A stretch of DNA of 64,000 nucleotides from Symsagittifera roscoffensis (lineage: Eukaryota; Xenacoelomorpha; Acoela; Convolutidae). The first letter of the stretch is position 1. Each line of letters starts with the position of its first letter. The position numbers and the translations under genes were made by a program. Where the stretch lies: positions 18,982 to 82,981 of the forward strand of contig NW_026970721.1 of the NCBI RefSeq assembly GCF_963678635.1. The letters run 5' to 3'. This document shows positions 1 through 10,259 of this stretch, piece by piece. The notes under the pieces are model-generated. The model had not been told where the DNA came from. It searched no databases and saw only the letters and a list, made by a program, of their open reading frames with translations.

Positions 1-8
1 GATTTCGA

Positions 9-96
9 GATGATACATAGATGACACATAGATGATACATAGATGACACATAGATGATACACAGATGATACATAGATGATAAAACGATGATATACC
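9..96. repeat. 11-bp minisatellite, about eight units
   Basis: Eight 11-bp units begin with GATGA. The first four alternate between GATGATACATA and GATGACACATA, giving a 22-bp higher-order period; the last two are degenerate. The array may continue left of the window. Confidence 0.9.
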
Positions 97-108
97 TTAA
101 AATTGTTT

Positions 109-216
109 AACTGGGTTTAAAAGCTGCCAATTTTAGATGATTACGCATGAGGAAAGAAACAAAAATTCGATAAAAGATAGTTACTGTAAGACGAATCCAA
201 AAAACTTAAAAGATAC
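109..216. repeat. dispersed ~105-bp direct repeat, copy 1
   Basis: This starts AACTGGGTTTAAAAGCTGCC and recurs almost identically 1,257 bp downstream at 1,366-1,473. No coding sense was seen. It could be a small dispersed repeat or the remnant of a larger duplication. Confidence 0.8.
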
Positions 217-1365
217 AACGTGATGAAAAAGAGAACGAATTGTGTAATTTTGGCCTAATCGTAGGACATCCCACAGGAAAAAAAACACCCAAAAACGCCA
301 TTCAGGACCAAATCAGAGATAAACTAGAAATTTTTCATCAAATTATAATGAAAAACCCATTTTTTTGTTGTGTTAAGGCACTTTTCTAATACTTGAACTA
401 ATTTCTTTCACAATCTCGCCCGAAAGAATAAAAACTATCAGTAGGAGTTAGTTTTTTGAAATCAAAATTTCATTTGATTCAGTTATTTTACATATTGAAA
501 AAGACAAGAACGTTAACTTGTACAGAGACATAAAAAGATAAAAGTATATATATTTTTTCCAAATTGAATTTTTATTTTGTTTTTGCAGTTTGCTCTCATA
601 TTGTAGAAAAAAAATGCAACCAGCTCACTTGAAGGTTCCAATAACTGGTTCGCAAAAAAATTTTGAAAAATTGATCCCTAATGGCGAAAACCCTTGTCAA
701 ACAATTTTCATTAATAGAAATTGTATGGTAAGCTTTTTTTTCAAAACAAAAAATGTGAATCCATTTTTTTTCTGTCACCAGTCAGTTCAACTGTTCTCAA
801 AAAGACACAGAAATTGTTTAAATTTTCTTTTATTGTTTTTTGAAAAAGTATAAAAATTGTGTGACAAGCATTTTTTCCATACACCTGGTGTATGGAATTG
901 TATGATAATGATTTTGGTTGCATGGAATTGTATGATAAGTATTTTCGGTGTTTGGAGGGTCAACCCGGGATAGTATAGCATTTTTACCAACTTTATTTGT
1001 GTAAAACAACTTAATAGGTTTTTGATGTTGGAATAGTTCAGTTATAGTGCTAAGTAGTGCATAAATGCTTCCAATATAATTGTATACTAGATTTGTTTAT
1101 CTTTTTAACTATCCCCATTGGTTTTTTGTTCAAGATAGGTTGAATTTTTCTGATACTCCAGGGCAGTGTATAAGTGTTGAAGAGAACTTTTGTATCAACT
1201 TTTTTTTCCAATTTCTTGAAAGTTACATTGAAAAATGATCAATTGGAAGCGTTTTTCTCCAGACTTTTTTCAGCAATTGGAACTTTTCGATCAGTATCGG
1301 AAAAAAAGGTGCGGCACACTAAATTTTTAAAAAATGTTAATACATCGAATGGTGGTTCGGAAAAT
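217..1365. other. AT-rich intergenic stretch with a small 30-bp tandem repeat
   Basis: No credible gene was seen: the open frames are short and made of Lys/Phe/Asn runs typical of AT-rich noncoding DNA. A 30-bp unit containing ATGGAATTGTATGATAA is repeated in tandem at about 892-951, and degenerate relatives occur near 715 and 3,045-3,105. Confidence 0.6.
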
Positions 1366-1473
1366 AACTGGGTTTAAAAGCTGCCAATTTTAGATGATTA
1401 CGCATGAGGAAAGAAACAAAATTTCGATAAAAGATAGTTACTGTAAGACGAATCCAAAAAACTTAGAAGATTC
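1366..1473. repeat. dispersed ~105-bp direct repeat, copy 2
   Basis: Second copy of the 109-216 repeat with only a few differences. The two copies flank about 1.15 kb of AT-rich sequence with no recognisable transposon genes. Confidence 0.8.
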
Positions 1474-1600
1474 AAAATTATCATTTTTTGAAAAAATTAT
1501 TCCACTATAATTCCAATTTTTTTTTCATTTGAATCTTTTAGCCAAACTTTACTGGATTGGAAAAACAATCGAAACGAATTTTTAAGATACGATCTAAACA

Positions 1601-1932
1601 CTAGATGGAGGAGCGGTCAATACCCACAAAACGAAGCTGGTAATTCTTGCAACCAGAACAATTGTTGTGTTCTGAAGGATCACACTTGAAAATCTTCTCA
1701 ACCATTTCACGATGCCTAGGAAATTGGAAAGCCCACTTAAAATTTTTCTGAAAGTAAATATAGCTGTGCTTCTCACGATAGTCTTTCAGTACCAGGGGTA
1801 TGTTTTCCAGGCTCAAAAAACCGGGAAGATGCACTGGTCCCGTTTGCTGCAACTATCGATGCTAGCCGGTTCGACCACTTGATAGACGCAATGCTGGATC
1901 TTTTTAATTGCAGCCTTTGCCTTTACACTCAC
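1601..1932 (-). pseudogene. possible decayed protein-coding remnant
   Basis: On the minus strand an 83-codon frame with ordinary amino-acid composition (residues such as HREMVEKIFKC and a C-S-G-C pair) is preceded in another frame by a further ~37 sensible codons that end at a TGA near 1,813. Two abutting frames with protein-like composition suggest a frameshifted remnant, but I recognise no family. It could be chance, since no splice sites or conserved motif support it. Confidence 0.28.
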
Positions 1933-4900
1933 CAAAGGTTCAATGAATCTTTCAACTCACAAAATAAGAAGAGCTAAACATGGATCTTGAGCAACAATGA
2001 ATAAAAAACGTCTACTACTGGAAAAACACCTCAAATTGTTTGGTGTTTTTGTCTCGATCCACTTTCCCGAACACGTCAGGCAACTTGCAAAAAATATTAG
2101 GTTACGGAAAGCTATGTGAGTTACAAACTGGAGCTAGTCAAAGGAGACTGTAATTTTTCTTATATACAGAACATTCCCCAACTACGCATGTTTAGTTTGG
2201 ACTCATGCAGCTGCCTTTTTTATGGATTATTAAACTAAAAATTGTGCAAAATGCAGCTCCATGAACACTGGCCAAGATAGTCTTAAGTCCAAAAACAAAA
2301 AAAAATAGAGAAAACCATAATCAAAACTTCAAGCTTTTGTCAGAAATGATTTTTTTGCTGAAAAAATGTCCACCATCAAAATCAGCGTCGTATAATGAAA
2401 ACCCAGCGGCAATTGAGCGGCAATTGAGCTGGGTAAAATTTCCTAGAACCGATAACAAAACTGTTGTCATGAAAATGTAGAAAATTTTAGCCTCTCGTGC
2501 AATCCAGGAAGGTGCATAGAAATTGCAAAAATGTACTTCCCTTGAAATGAATCAGCTCGAAAAATATTATCATTTTTGACCATTCTGTGAACAAGTTCGT
2601 TACGGGGAAAGTCTACTAATCAGTTGCGAAAAAACTACCGATATCGAGTGAGCTTCACGAGTGATTGAGAGAACTTGGCAAGTCAGAAATTTTTGATTCA
2701 GACATTAAACCTTTTTCTAGAAAACTTGATTAGAAGAATCAAAATCATTTAGGTTCTCAAACAAATCCAAACCTTGGGCGTATGTTAACAATTTTTTACA
2801 TGGCTGACAAAATTTCCTAAGTAAAATTTTGGAAAATAATGAAAAAAGATTTCTTCACTATTGCCCGAAAATTTTATTGCCACTTAACTACTCGGCTCTC
2901 TAGTTTGACAAAGTTTTGGTTGTTTTTTATTGGTCAAAATTGTAGTAAAACACAAAAAAGATAAATTTTAGATTTTTGGATAATTGGTAGACAAAATTGT
3001 TTATCATATTGCTTTCGTATAATTTTTTGAAGTTATGGAGTTTCATGGTTGCAATTGTATGATAAAAAGTTTTTAATCCACAGAACTTGTATGATAAAAT
3101 TTTTTAGTAAAACCGGGTTAAAATGTATAGGTGAGTTTGGTGATTCAGATATTTTAAGACAAAAAACCCTGCTTTAAGAACAAGTCACCTTTTTGATTTT
3201 TTTTTTCGAAAAATTCTAATGGAAAAACATTATTTAACCAAGATTTTTTGGTCTTAAAAATAGTTTGAAAATCAAACCTAGTCATTTTGCTTTGAGTTAA
3301 GCAGTGTATTGAATCAATTAGCTAATCATAAATTTTTGACTGCATTGGAGAAACCATTTTTTGTTACCCAGGCCCTGTTAACTTGAAAGTCAAGCCTTTA
3401 TCTCAAAGTAACTTGAAGGCTTAAGCCGAGAAAGCAAAGATCTGTCAAAAGACTTATGATCGATTAAACTTGTTCAAAATGAGGTTCATCAAAATTTCTC
3501 CAAAACTCTTCTAGATCTCATAGACTTTACAAGATAATCAAAACAGCTGATTTGAAGAATTGGATTACATACTAAAAATAAGCTCAAAACAGATGCATTT
3601 TTTACATACAAAATCAATAAACATAGACAAACCAAAAAAATTCGCGATACATTTTTTTTTGCTGAACATGTTGTTTGCTCTAACTATGGCTTAAAAAGTT
3701 TAGTTTAAGAATTTTTAGCAGTCCTAAATTGAGCAGTGTATCCGCTTAAATTATTTTTGACGCTTAGTCAAGTTTTTTCCAAGTGCCCAAATAATTGGAT
3801 GTATTCTGCCATAAAAAATGTTCCGTATTCAGAATAATGCGCGCATAAAATGTTCAGTGTTAGCTTTTTTTTCGGTTTTCCGTATACGAGAAATGGTAGT
3901 TTTGAATTATAAGATATTTAGTTTGATCAGATATTGCCTCTTCCGGTTCTTAACTGTTGATCTTTTTAGCACATTCTTACAGTTTCAAAAAGCTAGAAAG
4001 CGACAAGAAGGCAGGCTAAAAAATAAAACCGACCAATTAGAGGCATTTCAACATTAGGAAATGAATTAATCCGCTTCGTATTTGGTGCACGTTCGTTTTT
4101 TTTTTCTGAAATGATACATTGTTGTCAATTAAACTTGGGGTAATTAAACTTGGGTTTATGATTAAGATCAAATTAAGTGACAGTTTCTCAACTACAAGGC
4201 AGGGCAGGCACTTGATGAATTTTCTTTTCAGCGCATCTTAATTCCAGGTTTCAGTTATTTCAGATTCCCTGTTCAGTTAAGTCTGAATTAAAATGTACAT
4301 TATTAGTTTGTTTTTAAATTGAGAATAAATAATACCATAACAAAATATGTGCAATTCTCACAAGAGCAAATCGACAAGCCAGCGATGCGTGCATCTTTTT
4401 TTGGTTTTTTGGAACTGTTTCATCCACAATACTCGAAATACTTCTGGATATTGATGTAAAAGAAGACAGCTGTAGTATATGTCGGAGCTAGACAGCGCGC
4501 GCGGAATTGGAGATATCCATGTTGTAATATAGGCTATCGACTACCTGGTCTCCATACTATGTATTAACTGATGGAATAGATTTCCCATTGTATTTAGATA
4601 AATCATAGACTCATACGGTAAGTCGGTAGGTATCAAAAATTTTTAGTTTTCCAAAAATATTGGACTCCCGATTTTCTCGATACAGCAGTTTGTAAGATTT
4701 TAAACGTTTCATGGATCAAAAAACAAAAGATTTTGGGCGAAAGCGCAGCGTTTAAAACGAATCATTTGTTGAAAAAAAAGATTTAGTTACAGAGAAAATG
4801 CAACAACTTAATGCATCGTATACAATTTTACTATTTTTTTAAATGCAAATTTAGCGATCAAATATGTATTTCATCGAATTCTACTTTCTTCTTAGTGTAA

Positions 4901-5400
4901 AAATGGTTCAGTCCTTTTTTAGTTTGTTCAAACGTTGCAACTAAATAATTTGCAGTTTAAATTTCTGATTAGATAACTTTAGGTTCACTGCCTCATTCAA
5001 AAAATTGAAAGCTATCACTGCCTCACTGCCTCATTGAAAGCTACTAGGTCAATTGCTTCATCAAGTACTTGTCAATACTTTGCAATCGGCTCATCTCCAT
5101 AATTTTTCCATTCGCTTTTGTTCAGTCCCAAATTGACAGCGTCGCAAAAATTATCAAAAAAAGAGAAATTACAGCTCAAGCATTCTCAACTTGGCATACT
5201 AAAGAAGAAATATTCCTACTTTAATTAGTTAAAATGCTCGTTCAGATATAACAAGCTTCCCTTTCTAGAAATCTTCAGCTGGAATATTGAGTTTCTTGGA
5301 AAACTGGCTATTGATAGTTTTATGACCATGATACTTCGTCATTGTTTTACTTCGTTATTGGTTGCTAGACAAAAAGATTCTCGTCATAGGCTTATCAAAG
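1933..5400. other. AT-rich intergenic DNA, nothing recognised
   Basis: About 3.5 kb of A/T-run-rich sequence. The only longer frame (3,818-4,057, plus strand) is rich in Phe/Ile/Lys and has no recognisable motif. No RNA gene, transposase or terminal inverted repeats were found by eye. Confidence 0.6.
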
Positions 5401-5401
5401 A

Positions 5402-5882
5402 TCAACAACAGACTAGACAAAACTGTTGAACAAATTCATGAAAATTGCACACTTTAGTCCAAGATTCAATTAAAAGTGAACGGGTGGTGTTATAAAATAG
5501 CCGTTGTTCAAATTGAAGCCCGATATCAACTTTCTTTGCAATTTTTGGACATTTTTTCTCTTCTGCATAATTCCTAATATAATCCTCAATATAGTTTCTA
5601 GTAACATCAGTAATTTTGAAATGGGAAATTGCTTTGTTTATTGTACAAACTGATGAAAATTGCACACTGTAGTCCAAGATTCAATTAAAAGTGAAAGGGT
5701 GGTGTTATAAAATAGCCGTTGTTCAAATTGAAGCCCGATATCAACTTTCTTTGCAATTTTTTGGACTTATTTTTCTCTTCTGCATAATTCCTAATATAAT
5801 CCTCAATATAGTTTCTAGTAACATCAGTAATTTTGAAATGGGAAAGGGAAATGGATAGTTTGCTTAAGTTTATCTGAAACAA
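5402..5882 (-). CDS. unrecognised ORF pair encoded by a tandem duplication
   Basis: Two minus-strand frames (5,402-5,677 and 5,685-5,882) share a block that includes HFKITDVTRNYIEDY and a Lys-rich stretch, because the underlying ~195-bp DNA block is duplicated in tandem. Composition is plausibly protein-like, but no family is recognised and neither frame has a convincing start or splice context. This may be a duplicated exon of an F-box-like or orphan nematode gene, or noncoding. Confidence 0.3.
5439..5846. repeat. tandem duplication, period 215 bp
   Basis: The block starting TGAAAATTGCACAC at 5,439 recurs at 5,654 with a few substitutions and one small indel, including a long shared stretch ending near AATTTTGAAATGGGAAA. 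The 3' ends of the two copies differ. Confidence 0.85.
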
Positions 5883-6037
5883 AGAAATTGCGTATTACGT
5901 AGCCGAAAAAAGTTTCTTCTTTGATCATGAATCGAAAGAAAGAAACAAAGAGGTCTTTTGAATGGAAAGGATGTTGTAACGTGATTTCTTACGTCCACGT
6001 TGTTTTTAAACTAATTCAACTAATTCTCAAATTTTAT

Positions 6038-6295
6038 CTAGCGAGAATCCTCCACCTCGGATGTATTATTTTCGAAGCTAGTCATTTTTTCTTTTCTTGG
6101 TTCATCATTGATATCTTCATCAGCAAGGCTAGGTCCAGCCTTTTGACAAGGATAGAAATATAAACATTTTCCCCCTGCTTCAAAATGGTTAGAATATTCA
6201 TCATTGCTGAAGTGATTTTTTTCTGATTTCTTCTCGGGGATTTGAATGTGTGAAATGACTATGGCATGACTATGTGTTCCAAAGACACATGACAT
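6038..6295 (-). CDS. hypothetical 85-aa ORF
   Basis: A minus-strand frame with an acidic, Ser/Glu/Asp-rich C-terminus, less biased than its surroundings. It has no recognised domain, no signal peptide and no clear splice sites. Part of it overlaps a short tandem duplication (6,229-6,321), which argues for caution. Confidence 0.22.
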   Translation of the reverse strand: MSCVFGTHSHAIVISHIQIPEKKSEKNHFSNDEYSNHFEAGGKCLYFYPCQKAGPSLADEDINDEPRKEKMTSFENNTSEVEDSR

Positions 6296-6321
6296 TTCTT
6301 CTCGGGGATTTGAATGTGTGA
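6229..6321. repeat. 67-bp tandem duplication
   Basis: TTCTTCTCGGGGATTTGAATGTGTGA is present at about 6,229 and again 67 bp downstream, each followed by a diverged TGACTATG.CATGA block. Confidence 0.75.
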
Positions 6322-6688
6322 CTTGACTATGACATGAATATGTGCACCCGGTTCCTTGAAGATGCTGAAAACTGTGGGTAGTCGCTTTGTAATGTTTTTT
6401 TTTTCAATTTTCAAACTTTAATTGCGAAACTGCAATTTTCAAACTTTAATTGCAGTTCCGTTCTAGTTTTTTTTTCAGTAATCATTTTTAGCAAATGCTT
6501 AAATTCATTAATTAGGGATTGTGGTTTTTTTGCCATAAAAATCGTTCATCAATCAAATTGGATGAAGTTGATGCAGAAATGGAATAAGACTAGCCAATCA
6601 AGGTCAATGATTTTGTCGGTTTTAGCCATTCGAATGGTACAAAAATTGAATCAAAGTAAAAAATAATGACTTTTTTAAGAAATTTGTT

Positions 6689-6952
6689 TTATGGCATACT
6701 CGTTATTAATCCCATCCAGCTTCTCAAACACCATCTCGCGCAAAAAAAAAGCTTTCTGGGATAAATTTCTTCATTCAATCTGTGCATTGTAAAAGATATC
6801 GGTGGAAACTGGGCTATTTGCTGAAAATTTTTTAAAATACAGCTGCTGTAATTTAAGATGTTTTTCACTTTTACGTCTTCAACACTTGGCAAATGATCTA
6901 TCGAAACTCCACAAAATTGTTTCGGATCAAAATCTAATTTAAAAAAAAACAT
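6689..6952 (-). CDS. hypothetical 87-aa ORF
   Basis: Minus-strand frame with a few protein-like features (for example a CGVSIDHLPSVEDVKV segment) but many Phe/Lys runs. No family is recognised. It lies in otherwise empty AT-rich DNA, and the flanking 6,322-6,688 and 6,953-7,343 hold nothing recognisable. Confidence 0.2.
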   Translation of the reverse strand: MFFFKLDFDPKQFCGVSIDHLPSVEDVKVKNILNYSSCILKNFQQIAQFPPISFTMHRLNEEIYPRKLFFCARWCLRSWMGLITSMP

Positions 6953-7343
6953 TATAGATCTGCAAAAACTGTCACATTATTCATCATTTTTAATCACCGT
7001 TTACTATTTGTTTCTCTTGTGTACAAGCTTTAATGATATCTTGTTTTTTATTTTTTTTTGATATGCTTAGTTGTCAAGTCTGCTTTACAAAAGCAACAAA
7101 GTTTTAACGAAGAGTGTGTAGTTTTGATAAGCGTAGAAACAACTCATTTTGCCTGTTTCCTTGATGAATAAGATAAATTTCCGGGGCAATGTTAATTTTT
7201 TCGGCTCGATCAAATTTCTCAAAAGCTTGATACAATTTTTCATTAAATAGATTGTAGTTAAATTCGAAAATTAAAAATTGAAAATCTTGTGGCGTCCAGT
7301 TTTATCAGTGTTTGTCAAAAAGTGTTACAAGGCGTAGTTGTTC

Positions 7344-7685
7344 CTAATTTTCCTCCTCTTCCAAGATTTTACTCAAATCAGTAACAGAGTCACTAGCGTT
7401 CCTCGTTTTCAATCCGTAATCATTTATGCGATATTTTTGAAGGTGTTGATGGGTCGGAAGTTTTTCCTCATACGATACACGAAGTGTTGACCTTGAAGAA
7501 GAATTCAAGTGCTTCTTGATCGCATGGATTTTCATTTCCTGCTTGTTGTGAGTACAAAAATTACATTTTAGACAAGCATTAATACCTCGAACACAAATTA
7601 TTCAAAGTCGAGCTGCATGTTGACGAACATGCATCTTACTGCAGTCATCGCATTTCACTTTCTCGTTTTCGTTGGGTGATGGCAT
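7344..7685 (-). pseudogene. decayed C2H2-like zinc-finger gene, copy Z1
   Basis: Read on the minus strand from an ATG at 7,685. The ATG is immediately preceded by TTTTTTCAG, a good nematode 3' splice or trans-splice acceptor. The frame contains a short Cys/His cluster (KCDDC..MHVRQH), then one in-frame TGA at 7,602-7,604, then continues in the same frame with a second cluster of C-X2-C-X9-H-X4-H form (CNFC...HAIKKH) and a Ser-rich, acidic C-terminus ending EEEEN at 7,344. A homologous copy lies at about 9.5-9.87 kb, and conservation of both Cys/His clusters and the C-terminal ASDSV block supports real ancestry. The single stop suggests recent inactivation or an unrecognised intron. Likely nucleic-acid binding by family resemblance only. 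Confidence 0.5.
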
Positions 7686-9517
7686 CTGAAAAAAGTAGAA
7701 ATTCTAGTATGTATCAAAATAAGATAAGAAACATGGACCGTACGAAAATTAGAGATTTGAAATTTCCTAAAATATTCATTTTCATTTTGAAACGTTCGAA
7801 AAAATTGAAAATATTTTTATGAAATGTATAGTTCTATTTTTTTTCTGTAGAAAAAAGAAGGTAAATTCTTTGCTGTTGCTTAAGGAACATCAACCAATCA
7901 ATATCGATTGTTTTTGCAGTATAACTGCTTGTTCCAGATCAACCAATGAGGGTCCACAAGTTTCCAACACAAAATCTATTTTTTATTTCAAAAATTTTTT
8001 ATCATGATTTGGAAAATTTTATCAGTAAGTATTTGTTATTTTTTAAGAAGAAAGAAAAAAATCCAAACGATTTTTTTTCTGATGAAAAAGACATTAATAC
8101 TTACTTCTTCATTTTTTTGAGATTGAGAACTGAACTACAAAAAAGAATTCTCCGACTAGTATAGGTCTCTTCAGAAAAAAAGTTACACAATCAAAATTTT
8201 CAATTTTGATCCAAATTTTTCTTATCAAAGCTTTAAAATCACGGCTGACTGTTCACTTTTCCTCCACATTCTGGGCGTTTTGAAAATCGAATTGAATGAT
8301 AAGGTTTGGTATGAAGTTTCCAGAGAACTGGTTTAAAAAATTCATCATTTTCGAACTTTCCTCGAAAATCTATACCAAAACCAAAGAATTTAACTCTTCT
8401 CTCAAAAATCAGCAATTTACCTTTGATTATACACCAAAATAAACACAAACAGGATGGGAAAATTTGCAGAGATGCTGCTTTTGTTAAGTTTCTTTCTTTT
8501 GATACTTATATCAGCAGCATATATTTTTCAGCTAACAGTTTATGATCATTTAATTTTGTGATTCTTTTTCCGTATAATTTTTTTTCTATATGGAAGATCT
8601 AAGCCCTCAATGGTTATACTTTTTTTGATTGCATACGACAATCTAAAGTATCAACAAAAACATATTTTTGAAATAATTTGTCATGATTTGAAAAGTTTTC
8701 TCAAGAAATAATTGAGTTTCCTTGAGTTATCTTACAAGAAAAATCCATACGATTTTCTTTTTGATGAAACAATGGTTGACTATTAATTTTTTTGTAGTTT
8801 TTTGGAAGTACACAGCTCTTAGAGAAACCTATTCAATCAAAGATTTCAGTTTCGATCCAAGTACTGTGTATCAAAGCTTTCAATTCACGGCCGATAAACA
8901 CCTGACAAGAATTTTTTAGACCTAGAAGCTTTGAACTGAAAAAAATAAAATATAAAAATTTTTTTTAAATATTTTTTACCGGAGACTCAAATTTGTCAGA
9001 ACTCTCCGGGCGAATTCCTTTTTCTCCAGTTTCTAAAGACTATTGAAGTTCGAAACTCGAATGATTAGTTTTGGTATAAAGTATTCAGAGAACTGGTTTA
9101 AAAGTTTCATCAAATTAAAGCTTTCCTCAAAAATCTATAACAAATTGAAGAACTTAGCTTTTCTCTCAAAACTCAGCAGTTTCTCACCGATTTAATACAA
9201 AAATTAAAAGCATTTGATGAAAAAACTTGCAGAGATACTGCTTTTGTTAGTTTTTTCTTTTGTTAGCTAAATGGGCAATAATTTTTAAAACTCTTACAGC
9301 AAATAGTTTTTGCTCACATCATTTTTTTTTCGAATAATTTTATGTAAGTTGTTACCTATTTAGAAGAGTTTGTTACCTACTCTCTCAGCTCTTACTGAGT
9401 CTTTTTCTTCTCTTTGTTAATTCTCAGTGTCTTTCTTCAAACTCAATTTAGTACTGGAAACCTTTTTTTTCAGTGCAAAACAGCAACATTATAGACTCGG
9501 TAGAATTTTCAACAAAT

Positions 9518-9866
9518 CTAAAACCAATTAAAGTGCGAGAAACAGTCTGTGGAGTATTTATTTAAATCACCAACAGAATCACTAGCTTTCCTCGCTCTTA
9601 GTCCGTGTTTTTTTTTTCGATTATGTTGAAGTGAATGATAGGTCGCAAATTTTACCTCATACAATACAAAGATTGTTGACTTTGGCGTAGAGTTTGTGTG
9701 CTTCTGGCTCGTATGCAATTTCATTTCTTGCTGGTTGTAACTACAATAATTACATTCATGACAAAAATTACTCGTCGATTACAAGTTTATCGAAGTCGAG
9801 CTGGATGTTGACGAAAGTGCATCTTAATGCAGTCATTGCATTTCATAATGTCATTTCTGTTGAGTC
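9518..9866 (-). pseudogene. decayed C2H2-like zinc-finger gene, copy Z2
   Basis: Minus-strand paralogue of the 7.3-7.7 kb gene. It keeps both Cys/His clusters (KCNDC..MHFRQH, then CNYC...HTSQKH) and the ASDSV block. It has a TAA shortly after the first cluster and a 1-bp deletion relative to Z1 between the clusters, so the second cluster is in another frame. The equivalent of the Z1 start codon is lost. The bases at its 3' end (9,529-9,559) recur at about 11,364 and 12,706, so fragments of this locus are part of the downstream repeat array. Confidence 0.5.
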
Positions 9867-10259
9867 TAACAGAATTAGGTTAAAATACGTTACCCCAACA
9901 AAATAGATTTGAAAAGTCCACAAAAGGAAAAAATAAAAAAAAGTATGCTTTTTTGAAACAATAAAAAAAAACTGCAAATAAGAAAAGTAGTTTTACAACG
10001 TGTAGATCAATTGCTTTCGATGTAAAAAAGAATGAAAGTCTTTAGCTGTTGCTTGAGGAACATCAATACATCAGAATCAAGTTTTTTTTCTAGTTTAACT
10101 GGTCACTCGCGATCAACCAATCAAAGTCCAGCTTTTTTCACACCTAATTTATTTTTTATTTCAAAAAAACTACAATGAATTGCAAAGTTCTATCAAGAGT
10201 ATTTAACTTTCCTCGAGTTACCTTACAAAAAAAATATCCAATTTATTTTCGTTTTGACG

